This document shows positions 25,605 to 36,548 of a stretch of DNA of 64,000 nt, piece by piece. This DNA comes from Saururus chinensis. Its lineage: Eukaryota > Streptophyta > Magnoliopsida > Piperales > Saururaceae. The stretch covers positions 44,000,668 to 44,064,667 of the forward strand of contig CP141145.1 in the NCBI GenBank assembly GCA_035235625.1, in the 5' to 3' direction. The notes beneath the pieces were generated by a model. It saw nothing but the letters and a program-made list of their open reading frames with translations, searched no databases and had not been told where the DNA came from. The stretch's first letter is position 1. Every line of letters starts with the position of its first letter. Made by a program: the position numbers and the translations under genes.

Positions 25605-26370
25605 GTTTATTTCTCTTAATTTGTGAGATATTCACCATTTGTTGTTGCATGTGTAAGAAAGCTTATGCTCTTTGACACAATTGTTATGTAGGGATAAGGG
25701 AGCTTATGTTACACATGTGGTTATAGCTTAATTTGCATGATATGCAGAATAGAGTGGTTGAGACACTTGATTTGAAGGGTGAATATTTTCTTTGAAAAAT
25801 AGATATGCATTATATGTTTATATTGAGAAGTTATTCATGCAGGATGTCATTATGTTAGTAAATTTAACATGTTTACACATGAGGTGTATGTATATTAAGA
25901 GCTATGTTAAACCCATGATACACATGAGGGATGTGCATGTGATGATGAGATAATATGAGTTATAGCATAATTTGTAGGTGACATGAATATGTGATGATGT
26001 GATATATCATATAATATGATATGCAAAAGACATAAAAATGTGTTGATGATATATACTACACGTAGCATGATATACAAGTGGTATGAATGTGTGTTGATGA
26101 GATGTGTTATAGATATCATGACATACATGTGGCACAAGTAGATGCTTATAGATTGTAAATTATGACATGAATGCATAGGTTTATGTGGTTATTCCATGAT
26201 GAATGGGCATTGTGGTGGATTATATGATGAGTATTATGTGATTATGTCTATGTTATCAATTTGGATTTACTTTTCGTATTAAAAACCCTTGCTGACCTTG
26301 TAGCTCACCCCTCTTGTTTGTGTTTTGTTTTAGGGCTGCATGTCATGCTATGCAGGTTGCTCGGACGGGC

Positions 26371-28360
26371 TCGAACCTCCATCAATTGCCTGTCACTACA
26401 TTCAACTACTAACATGAGCATACAATCACTCTTCCTCTCAAAGTCCAGACTCCATAGACCATCAACAGGGGCTTTTTAGTGCAGCTTCAAATACGTGTTA
26501 AAGGTTGAACATGGTGATTTGCATACTTACGGGGATTTTATCTCTTAAAACCCTCTAAATCTTATCAGGAAATCCATAATTAATACTCACCCTTCAGGTG
26601 AGACGTAATAAATAAAATGGGTTGTTAACCCCGGACTTAGCCCACCTACCTACCTAGCATTTTAGCAAGAAGCTTAAAGTAGGGTAGGGCCATATTTTTC
26701 TGCTTATCTTTAAGGCCATGCCTGAGCCTACCCAAGGCCTAACCCGCTTGCAACCCTAGCCAACATGTGAGTGCAAGGACAAAAAGAGGATATATAGTAT
26801 TGAGGAAGACATGATTAGTTATGGTTTGGCAAAATAAATGGTTGTGGTATGCTCGAGTGAAAGCTATTTTTGAATTGGAAGATAAGGGTGGGACATGGAT
26901 GTAAAAAAAAACAAGAAAGTGGACAAAGGAGGGAAATGGGGCCATTTTAAAGAGGGACATCGTGGTGGAGGGTCTAATGGACAGAAAATCAGAGGATGCC
27001 ATGAATTAGGAATACGAAAGGATGTGCCGATATGCACATGTATCAATTGTCACTTATAAAGAACAAGAGGGTGCTATTGATACACATTTTATTGATAAAT
27101 TTTTAGCATATCAGGTATATCGTATCGATCTGACTAACACATATTAATACACAATTATTTTTTCAAATGTTGATAAAAAAAATTGTTGCCCCAAAAATTT
27201 TTCAGCCACCATTCAAACTCGACCTATGTGGATGTTTAATATTGAAAATGTTCTTATTATATTATTTAAAACTTATTTATATTAAAAGGAAAAAAATTAT
27301 GATTATTTTTTACAATTACATGAGATCAATAAGGGAAGGTTCTTACAATTTGAATATATTTTTCCATATAGAGTGTTACATGTCTGTGCATTTACTTCCG
27401 TATCTTTCTTATCAGCTTCTACAAAATATTCCTTCTTCTCATATTAAGTTTTTTATTATTTAATTTCAAATTCAACTAATTTTAACTTTATATGGGATGA
27501 AATGAGTAATAGTTTATGGGGCCCATATTTCCATTCTTAATTATGATAATTCCCCCCCCCCCCCCCAGCGCAATCAATACATGTTACTAATGTTAGTGCC
27601 TTGTGTTCATTTATAACTTTTTCCTATCTATTACGCCTTTATGAGAATTGTTATAATTATATATTAACAATTTTAATATGTATGAGAAATTTGTACCTAT
27701 CTGAATATGTACCAAGTGCATTATCAGCACATATCCATTTTAATAATTAAATACTATTATCAATTCTAATATGGCATTCAATGGTTAGGAAAGTGTGTGA
27801 GCGTCTTAATCTAAAAAGGTCAAAACATAAAATCCGAGAATTTTGGATCAAAATGATGATTTTGGGAATTTGGTCAAAGAATGACCTAACCTACGCTTGA
27901 GGAGAAAGGCAGAATTGAGAAGGCATTTGGGCTCCGTTGGACTCTTGCCCATTTTTTCTCGCATTTATTTTCCTTTCCATTTCGTTTAATGGGCTCTAAC
28001 CCAAGCCCAGGTCTATCCAGTGTATCGCGTCGAACAACTGGAAATCCCTTCGGAGTTGGGCTTTCGAGGCCCATTATAACCAACCAAGCCTTCGACGATT
28101 ATATCTTCCATAAAGCCTGCAAATTGAAGGGTATTTGTTCGCCTAAAGGATTCATATAGTTTCATTCGTTCCCAGGCAACTCGTGTGAGATCTCTGCCTA
28201 TAGTCTAAACTAGCAGTTTCTCCCTAGTTGAGACAGTTTTCATTTGGGAATGTCAGAAAGACGAAAGGCAGGAACTAGTCATTCTGTAATCTGAACTTCC
28301 TCTGCTATTTACATGGGCTTACGTGTATAAGCTTTTCACCGAAAATAAATAGAATTGAGC
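26371..28360. other. Intergenic DNA, no gene recognised
   Basis: This is mixed sequence with AT-rich parts and a run of 15 C at 27552-27566. Open frames at 26739-27002 and 27886-28083 on the minus strand and at 27167-27463 on the plus strand resemble nothing I know. No terminal repeats or RNA genes were seen. Confidence 0.4.
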
Positions 28361-28585
28361 ATTTAAATACAATATCTATATTTATACTATTACGAAAGTC
28401 CCAGATGGTATGTTGGAATCGAGTAGTTCTGTGAGAGCATCGAAATTTGATAAAACGACGCCAAATTCAATTCGTAGTGAGACTGCCGCTGCGGATAATC
28501 AAAGAGGGCGGTCGATGTCGAGGAGCTCATCTTACGGGACTCAATCTTCAGCTCCTCGGAAAGGAATTGGCCAGAGCTTGTCCAG
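28361..28585 (+). CDS. Exon-like Ser/Arg-rich ORF, unknown
   Basis: A plus frame opens after a TGA at about 28355 and stays open to 28585, where CCAG|GTGACT is a good splice donor; without splicing it stops at 28587. The peptide is low-complexity and Ser/Arg-rich, with RGRSMSRSSSYGTQSSAPRK followed by GIGQSLSR. This is the kind of disordered segment found in plant microtubule-binding, RNA-binding and kinesin-like proteins, but I cannot name a family. No partner exon was found on either side, and truncated retroelements begin within 600 bp. It could be a real exon, a pseudogene fragment or chance. Confidence 0.25.
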
Positions 28586-29182
28586 GTGACTACGCAGTGT
28601 CTTTCTTTCTCCAGAGGTCCATGTCATAACTATGAGGTTCAAAATTTTGGTTTTTTAATAAAAAAATATCACAATATTTGTGCCTTTTGTTTTGCTTGAT
28701 TGCTTATACCCCCATCACTTTGTAATTGGTCATAGAATGAAGCTGAACAAATGAGTCAATTGGGCCCAATGCATAGGATTACAAGCAGTGAAACTTTCAT
28801 AAGTGATGCGGAAAGGAGAACCGATCTTGTATCATAGGCTATCATCGCATAATTCACGCCGTCTTTTTTGTAAGATTCAAGGTGCAAAGAAGATCAACTG
28901 GGTGTTTGTAAATTAACCTTAAACATCAATGCAAGAAGGCAGAGCTCCATATCAAATGGCAATGTCTTACCCTTTGGAGCTTCAATCAATCTCTTATACA
29001 AGGAGTAGTGTGACATGAACCTTCTTGGTTCCTCTTATATCATCACACGTCTTCCAACGTCCCACCAAATTCATAAATAAATTGTAAAAAAAATATTCTA
29101 ACTATACAGACTTTAGAGGACATCTTTAGAACATGCATCCTCGAGTCAAATGGTACCTTTTAAAGCATTATAAAGACATCCT

Positions 29183-29683
29183 TGTAGATCAGCTATTTGT
29201 TGGGACAAAGTGGGAGAATATCTTTTGATGGGGCCAAAAATAGTGCAACAATATTTAGAGAAAATTTGACTTATTAAGGATCGATTGCAGACTTCTTAGA
29301 GTAGACAAAAGAGTTATGTAGACACCCATTGAAGAGAGAAAGAATTTCAAGTGGCAGATCATGTTTTTTTGAAAATTTTGACATCAAAAGGTGTAGTGAG
29401 ATTTGACAAGAAAGAGAAATTATCTCTTAGGTTCATTGGACCTTTTGAGATATTGGAACACATTGGTGCAATGGCGTATCATGTAGTTTTACGGCCATAA
29501 CTTGCTAACATTCATGATGTGTTCCATATTTCTCTTCTGTGAAAGTATAAACCAGATCTATCTCATGTTCTCAACTTTATGCTGTTAGAGCTAAAAAGCG
29601 ATCTTACCTACATCGAGACGCTAGTGCAGGTCTTAGATAGATAGGAGAAGATGCTTAGGAATCATAACGTGGGAGCGGCAAGA
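29183..29683 (+). pseudogene. Ty3/gypsy integrase C-terminal remnant
   Basis: Plus-strand frames give the end of a plant Ty3/gypsy (del/Tekay-like) polyprotein. CRSAICWDKVGEYLLMGPK is followed by LIKDRLQTS and SRQKSYVD, then VRFDKKEKLSLRFIGPFEIL, then IHDVFHISLL and KYKPDLSHVL. This order matches the integrase C-terminal region that leads toward the chromodomain part of these elements. At least four stop codons and a few frame changes make it non-functional, and the upstream catalytic core is missing. It runs directly into an LTR start at 29684. The family assignment comes from conserved phrases, not a search. Confidence 0.75.
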
Positions 29684-30430
29684 TGTAAGATCTGATAATT
29701 TTTTTTTCAATTGTCTTATTTATAGTTGACTTGTATAAATTTAAGGAGTTTAAATGTTTAAATTTACAAGTTAGCTAACCTTATGAATATGTTAAATTTA
29801 GGGCTTAGGCTTATATTGTTAGAAACTAGATATAAAGAGCTTTGAAAAGCCACCTAAAATGCGCAAATCAGAGTTCAGATAAGTAAGATATAACTGGACA
29901 AAGTTGTAATAGATACATTATACCCAATTTAGACCTAAAATTAGGCATTTTACTTAGCTTTTTTGGCTTACTTAAGTGAGTTACTGGAATATTAATTTAA
30001 GGGCCAATTTGGGTGGCCCAAAGTGGGTTTAGTAGCTAAATACTAAGAGGATTAGGAACTCTAATCCCTACTCTTTATAAATAGGTAATAAGAGCCTTAA
30101 TTAGAGAGTTTAGAAGCTTTTTAGATTTGACTGATAATTTGTAGTGTCTTAGCCTACTTTAAGGTGAGTAATTTGATTATTTTATCCTTAATCCTTTTAT
30201 ATTTAATAGGGAATTAAAGATTTTTCATGCTTAATTATAATTCTCACAATTTCTTCTAAAACCTCCAAATTTTCCTTATTTCATGCGTACATCTAATGAA
30301 AAACCATAATTTTGTAATATAGAGATCCTTTAATTAAGGAAGGTTTGGTGAGTTTTTCTATTGTAGAGGTAAAAGGTTTTTGTTTGATGAAGTTTTACTT
30401 GCATTAAGTAAAAAATTAAGGATGCAACAT
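29684..30430 (+). mobile_element. Truncated 3' LTR, same family as 7728-10344
   Basis: It begins TGTAAGATCTGATAATT and follows the first ~700 bp of the 7.7-10.3 kb LTR, including a TATA box (TATAAATA, 30076-30083). It ends where a reversed family-1 fragment begins. With the integrase remnant before it, this is the right end of a broken gypsy element. Confidence 0.7.
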
Positions 30431-32335
30431 TAGTAGCAAAGATCAACGAGTTGGTGGATGAAGTGGCAGTACTGAAGAAGTGTCTCTACTACACAATTGT
30501 ATCATGCATATTCGTCACATTTAACTTACATAAGAAATGTCTCTACCACACAATCATATTATGCATAATCATCACATTTAACATGTATGAGAAGTGTCTC
30601 TACCACACAATCATATCATGCATAATCATCATCAATCAACCTGCACGTAAAGTGTCTTTAATCACACTAATCACATCATGCAAATCGATAAAACATCAAC
30701 CTTGCTTAATCAGCCAAAGCATAAACAGTCCATACTCACTCCAAACAATCCCTAATTAGAAAGTCTGAAGGAATTACGCAGTTTAAGTGAATTCCCTAAC
30801 GAGGAATAATACCCCTACTAAGGCGATGCACTCAGCTACACTAGCCTAGATTCTCAGGGTCCAAATGGTCTCAATAATTTTATCTCCTTATAACATTGTC
30901 GCTCTTTTCAACCTGGGGAGGAAAACACGTCCTCGATGGATATAAAATCCTATCCTTTCGGACGTATAACCAAATCGATAAACCTCCGATAAATTAATCC
31001 GGTAAGCAATATCACCAATTGCATCCAATTGATCAACATGGCTAATCTCAATAAAATCTCATTCGTAAATCCATATCATGATGTATGCAACATCATACAT
31101 ATGTGAGCAATGAGCACATGAATTCTAATTCATGAAACGTGCTCCCCATTAGCTGTATATGCATCATTTTTAATCATAAGCATCAACAATCACCATAATT
31201 ACCCCCACATGTATGTGCACTTGGTAGAACCATTCCATTCTAAGCACATGGACATGCATTATAAATAACCCATCAACATATTACACACATGCTCTTTGAC
31301 ATCTAGTCATAGCTCCTTGCTGAAATCATGAGTGAAAACTATTGAAAAATACAATTTGAATCAAGTGCAACCTCATGCTAGACCTATGTAAGCATATTTA
31401 TACCACATTTGAAACTAAACATGACACCATCATTCACCTATAATTTAATCATGCTATGTAAAAGCATACAAATCCATTTTTATGCTATAACCTTGCTGGA
31501 ATCATATTTAAAATATAAGGTATCATTTAACATGGATTTAAGATAAAGAATTACCACATGTTTAACCAATCAACATGTAATTTATATAATACTTAAACAT
31601 TCATCATAACTTCCTACATCCAATTCATACCTTTCTAGTAGTTCATCCTAACATAAATTACTCATCATGAACATAAGAAATCACCAAACTACATTGTTTG
31701 CATTTGAGCGCTTTGCAAGACCGTTCAATCGCCATAATTGAAAATTTTGGTTCGTCTTCTCTACTTCGAATCCAAAACCAAAACTTCACATAAATATCCT
31801 AAACCTTCAAATTTCACTCCCAAACATCACCAATAAATCACAAGAAATATTAAGTTTTCTAAATCTGCCATTAAATCTCAAATCCATTGAAACCCACAAA
31901 AAACTCCATTAATCATTAAATCTAAAATCACATATATATAGGATGAAATCACTTACCTTCAATGATTTTCTTAACTTAAAATCGTTGCTCCAACACCTCA
32001 AAATCCTACCCACAAGAGGGGTTTTATTAATACTTGCATAAATTCAGTTAAAAACACCTAAATTTCTTGAAAATTTTTAGATCTAGGGTTTAATGAGTTC
32101 AAAAAAGAAATTCATTTCATAAGGGTTTGAAATAGAGGTTCAAATAAGTAGTTTGTTGGATATAAATCGAGATTAAACCTTGGCAAAAGAAGATATTTGG
32201 AAAATATATGAGAAACTCTAAGAAATTAGTGAAAGATTAGGCTAATTTTTACCTTAATCACATTTCAGCTAAGCCATTCTATTTATAGTAGGCTTTGGGG
32301 TAAACCTAACAAATAGGTTGGGTATAAATAGAATT
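30431..32335 (-). mobile_element. Reversed family-1 LTR fragment
   Basis: Read on the minus strand it follows the family-1 LTR in order: the AAACCTAAGCC-like leader (near 32280), the paired motif (31701-31733), the GATTGGATGC block (near 31020), then the minisatellite seen on the plus strand as repeated TCTCTACCACACAATCAT (30470-30690). Both ends are cut. Confidence 0.65.
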
Positions 32336-32336
32336 G

Positions 32337-32900
32337 TAGGTGACATGTCATTCAAATATATAATAGCTAGCAGGCAATACTAAGCAGTTGCAATCAACGT
32401 CATCAATGAAGAATTTTTTGTCCTAGTTGCATCTTCGGGGAAATCATCCACTTAGAGGGAAGCCCTCGATGGAGATTAACAATGCACACATTAATGCATA
32501 TGCATGTGTGTTTTGCTGTAGATTTTGATAATCAAAGACTCCTAAAAATTGAGGATATCTATGGGAGGACCAAATCCCCCCCTTCCCAATGCTTCTAATA
32601 AAGAAAAGCTCAAAAATCATGTCCCTTAGTTGATAATTTTATCTTGTATAAAATATACTCCTTCTATCCCACATTTATATTCCCATTTAGTTTTTCAAAT
32701 TAATTTGGAACTCCCATTTTGACTAGTACAAAATAGGTATATATAGGATTATATATACAGTAGGGTTGTCAATGGCTAACCGTTTACCCATCTCACATCT
32801 TGCCCAATCTAAAATTCATGAACAAGTAATTGAAAAATGGGTAATAGGTAATATAAATGGATAATTTTATCCACCTATTTATTATGCGGGTAGGGTATAG
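32337..32900 (+). repeat. Left copy of a ~560-bp dispersed direct repeat
   Basis: It starts GGTGACATGTCATTCAAAT and matches 48328-48868 closely along its whole length in the same orientation. Inside are a CTCCTTCTATCCCACATTTA segment resembling a Stowaway/Tourist-like MITE end and a TAGGGTTGTCAATGG start that also opens the element at 48751. Confidence 0.8.
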
Positions 32901-33129
32901 AGATCTTAGAAACTCAATGAGTGTTGAGGCAGATTTCAGCCAAGGGGCGGACTAGTTTGCAAGATAGCTGAGATGGTCTTGGGTTTAGGAGCAAGGTAAG
33001 GGCCTTGTTAATGTAAAATGCATGTTGAATAAAAGGTTTTGGAGGCAGTCCTCCTTTTTCTTTATATTTCCCTTCATTTTGCTTTGTTTTGGACATGCAT
33101 AAACTTGGGTGAAAGGGCGGATAGGCTAC

Positions 33130-34583
33130 TGGTTGTGCGGTGTAGCCAGGCCATCATGTGTGCGAACGTTAGGTTCAACTTCATGCCCATGACACTTTCC
33201 ATGGTGCTATTCCATGGGATGTTATCTTAGTGTTATATTTAAGCCCAGACGTATTATTCTTTGTTGAGAGCACTGTATATTTTATGAGTCTTATGTTGGT
33301 GTTGTATTTAAACCTAGTCATTTGATGCTCTATAAAGAGCATTGTAAGTTTCTGCCCTTAGTTGGCACTGCATAATTTTTTGCCTAGTGATGACATTGTA
33401 TGATTCTGTCAATGCGTGACACTATATGTTTATGCTCAAAAGAGGCACCCTATGATTTTTGCCCTTAATTGTCACTGCATGACCCTTAGTTGGCATTGTA
33501 TGGAGCCTAGAGTGTAGGCATTTGCGTGTTTAGGTAAATAGTATCATGGATCTACTCTTACGAGCATCAGTGTGTCTTTCCTTTGGAAAAGTCTATAGTA
33601 TCTAGTTGCCCCATGAACATAGGTGCTCTATTTGCCTTTGGAAAAGTTCTTTCTTTCGACACTAGTGCTAATTAAATTGTTATAAGCTCTAGTTATTGAA
33701 GGTTTGATTGTACAAATACGTGCAAGACTGTAATAGTAGGTTTGTAAGATTTTGAGCAAGAGTAAGTTTAGAAGATTCCAAGTAAGATTGTAAGTGTAAG
33801 TTTTTTAGCAGGATTGTACGCGTAAGTTTTAGAGTAAAACTTTTGAGCAAGATTGTGAGCATACGGATTTAAGTACGATGGTACGAGAAAGACATTATGT
33901 GTAAGATGTGTGGTAAGATAACCTCTGTGTGAGCATAGATATTATGTATTGTAAGATTATGCTTTTTTATGTTTGCTTTTTGTGAAAATTACATGAGCGC
34001 ATCTATGTATGGACGTACAAAGTTCACTGATTAGAACTCCCCTACTGAGTATAAAAATGCTTAATTTCTATTTTTTTAACCCCGATGTTAGGGAGACTTT
34101 TTTAGGTATTTGATTAAGAGTTCCTAGAGATAGATTCTTATTTTTGTTGACCTATCTTTGTGGATTCATGTATGATTTCAACTCATTCAAGTCTTTAGTA
34201 TTTTGCCACGACTTGTCAGTAATATTGTGAATCTTATGTATTGGGTAAGGTGAGAATTGACTGTGTTTGCACGTATCTAGACTTGTAGATTGGATTATAG
34301 CTTTGGACTGTTGTGGGATTGTATATAGATATGTTTGGGATGTAATGATTAAGCCCATAGCCATGATAAGTTATTTTATGTGTTTTTTTCTTATTGATGC
34401 CTAATAATAGTTTGCTCGTCGATGAATGAAAATAAAATTTTATATGGAAAAATAGATGTATGAGGATTTAAATTTATATAATTATTTTCACAAGTTTTAG
34501 ATTTTATCATTTTTTCTAATTTACAACTATTATATTAAAAAAAATATTAATAGAAAAAAATTAGAAAAATCTTAGACGTTACA
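33130..34583 (+). mobile_element. 5'-truncated family-2 LTR fragment
   Basis: It matches the last third of the family-2 LTR (40921-45439): AAGCCCAGACGT...TTGTTGAGAGC, GGCACT units, ATCATGGATCTACTCTTAC, the TTCGACACT...GCT block and the final CTTAGACGTTACA. The left part is missing. Confidence 0.7.
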
Positions 34584-36393
34584 CCAACGCCCATGGACAA
34601 AACCAAAATTTTGCATCTATGGGGCTAATAAACTTAATTAATAACTCGTTTACATATTAATGTAAAAGAATGAAAAAGAAACTACAATCTAAAAAATAAT
34701 ATTTATATGTAATATTAAAAAATGAGAAAATCAACTACAAATAAAGTCTATTAAATAGAAAAAAGCATAGAAGAAAACTTTTGAAACTACATCTTGAAAA
34801 AAAATTAGTATATAGAAAACTTATAAAAATATGGGTCTTTCCTACTCAAGCACTTTAAAATTCTCTCAAATTTTGATATTGGATCAGTTAAGCTAATATT
34901 TATCTTTTGTCAGCTATTGGATCAACATTGACAGATGTAAAAGTCTGGCACAAAAAAGAGAAACTGTGACAGTCAATTCCTATGCGCATTGCAAATCCAT
35001 ATTATCAACTATAAATTTTTGTGCGCATCACTGTAGAACTTTTTTTGTAGTTTTATCTACCAGGTCAATGAGAATACAAGCAATTCTTGGGGTAGGTTAC
35101 GTACATGACTACAAAACTAGGGCTCCTCATGGAATCTAATTAGGGGGATGAATATTTTTATCATAAAAATCCTTAATTACTCCTAATACACTTGAAATAT
35201 ATATTATTTATGGACTCATATTTATATGGACCATGTAAAATTATTGAACATGCTCAATTTGCATAAGGTAATAAGATTCTAAATTTCTAAAGTGTAGCAC
35301 ATGAATTTTGTACGTGCACTTCTATAGTGTGAGTAATTTTGTGTTATGTAAGTTAGAAACATATTGCGGTGAATAATAGTTTCGATCTAGATAAGGTATT
35401 ATAAATTGAAAACTAATATTCCAACTCTAATTTTTTTAATAGTAAAACTCTACTCCAACCTCTTATTGGGTAGAGAACCATACAACATAGAAATTTACTT
35501 TTTTAAGTCAAATAAGAGGTGGAGTAGGCATTTAGTATAAAAAAATAGATCAACCCCACCACCTCGGATCATCCTCCTCCTCCTCCTCCTCCCCCCTCCC
35601 CCCATCGGTCGTGACCATGTTATTGGTTGGTTATAGCCTCAAACAAATTTGGCAGCAGTGGCAAGAACTAGGTCGTTGCAGCTGCGGCAACCAGCTGGGG
35701 GCCGGATATGGCCATGGCTAGCATGCATGTAGCCAGGCTTTAGATCACTTATGGCCTACACGCTGCCAAGCTGCTTGTCGCAATTGGCTTGCGTGTGACT
35801 AATTGGCTCACAACCAAAACATTTGTCGGCTGGCTGGCTCCAAATGAATGAGAGGGAGAGAGGAGTAAAGCCAATATCGCCTCTGTCTCCATCATTTCCA
35901 CAGGTGCTGGAGTAAGAGAAACAAGCTTTTTGGATAAAAAGGGTAAGGTCCTAGGGGAAATAAAGAAATGGCGAGGGAAGTATGGGGTAGTAGAGATTAA
36001 AAAAAAATTTTCTTTTTCATTTTGTTTAGGGGATGGAGGAGTGCATATAGCTACATTCTATAAAAAAATGATAACACCATCCAAATTACTTGGTCCTATG
36101 ACATTTTTGGAGGAAAAAGGAAAAAAATATAAAAATAAAAAATAAACAATGATAAGCAAAGGGCTTGATTGTTTGTCCATGCTTCATGCTCTACATCCTA
36201 AAATTCTCACATCTAAAGATTGTAAACCACTTGGAAGAACTATGATCTATGAACATGTCTTCTGGACGTAAAATTACCAACTGATAGATGATTCTTCAAT
36301 AGAAAATGATGTTTTTATTTTACATTTTTTACACAAATATCCTATTCATCTTATCATTTGATCATGAGATTATCTTTCTCGGTCTAGTCAATG
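34584..36393. other. Intergenic, with a TCC-repeat and no gene seen
   Basis: Mostly AT-rich. A (TCC)n run lies at about 35572-35591, followed by a more balanced stretch to about 35880. A 71-codon frame at 35930-36145 is Lys-rich and looks like chance in purine-rich DNA. Confidence 0.45.
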
Positions 36394-36396
36394 GCT

Positions 36397-36548
36397 CACT
36401 ACAATAAATAGTATTATTAATGACCCTTTTAAACATTGCTAATAATTAAATTTTTGTAATATTTTAATATTTGTTGTAAATAGTAATTATTAATAATATT
36501 TTTTTTATCATTAATAAAGCGTCACTAATAGTAATTTTTATTGTAGTG
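36397..36548. mobile_element. CACTA-type MITE, 152 bp, TSD GCT
   Basis: The element begins CACTACAATAAA and ends with its reverse complement, TTTTATTGTAGTG (one mismatch in 12), and GCT flanks both sides (36394-36396 and 36549-36551). A CACTA end plus a 3-bp duplication is the mark of the CACTA (En/Spm) superfamily. It is far too short to encode a transposase. Confidence 0.85.

Larger units (their letters stand above)
12382..26370 (+). mobile_element. Family-1 LTR, 3'-truncated, interrupted by a giant family-2 LTR
   Basis: The parts at 12382-13820 and 24947-26370 are together collinear with the solo LTR at 14907-18297. They share the GGTAAGATCTCTAACTTTAA-like start, a paired palindromic motif near 13357-13416, the GATTAATCG/GATTGGATGC block (25227 against 16800) and a terminal CTCACCCCTCTT...GGGCTG stretch (26307 against 17821). 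The first base is G instead of T, and the last ~400 bp are missing, so no duplication can be called. The family-2 LTR at 13826-24942 interrupts it. Confidence 0.65.

Noticed and set aside
35930-36145. 71-codon Lys-rich plus frame
   Set aside because: Purine-rich low-complexity DNA; no domain, no splice context.
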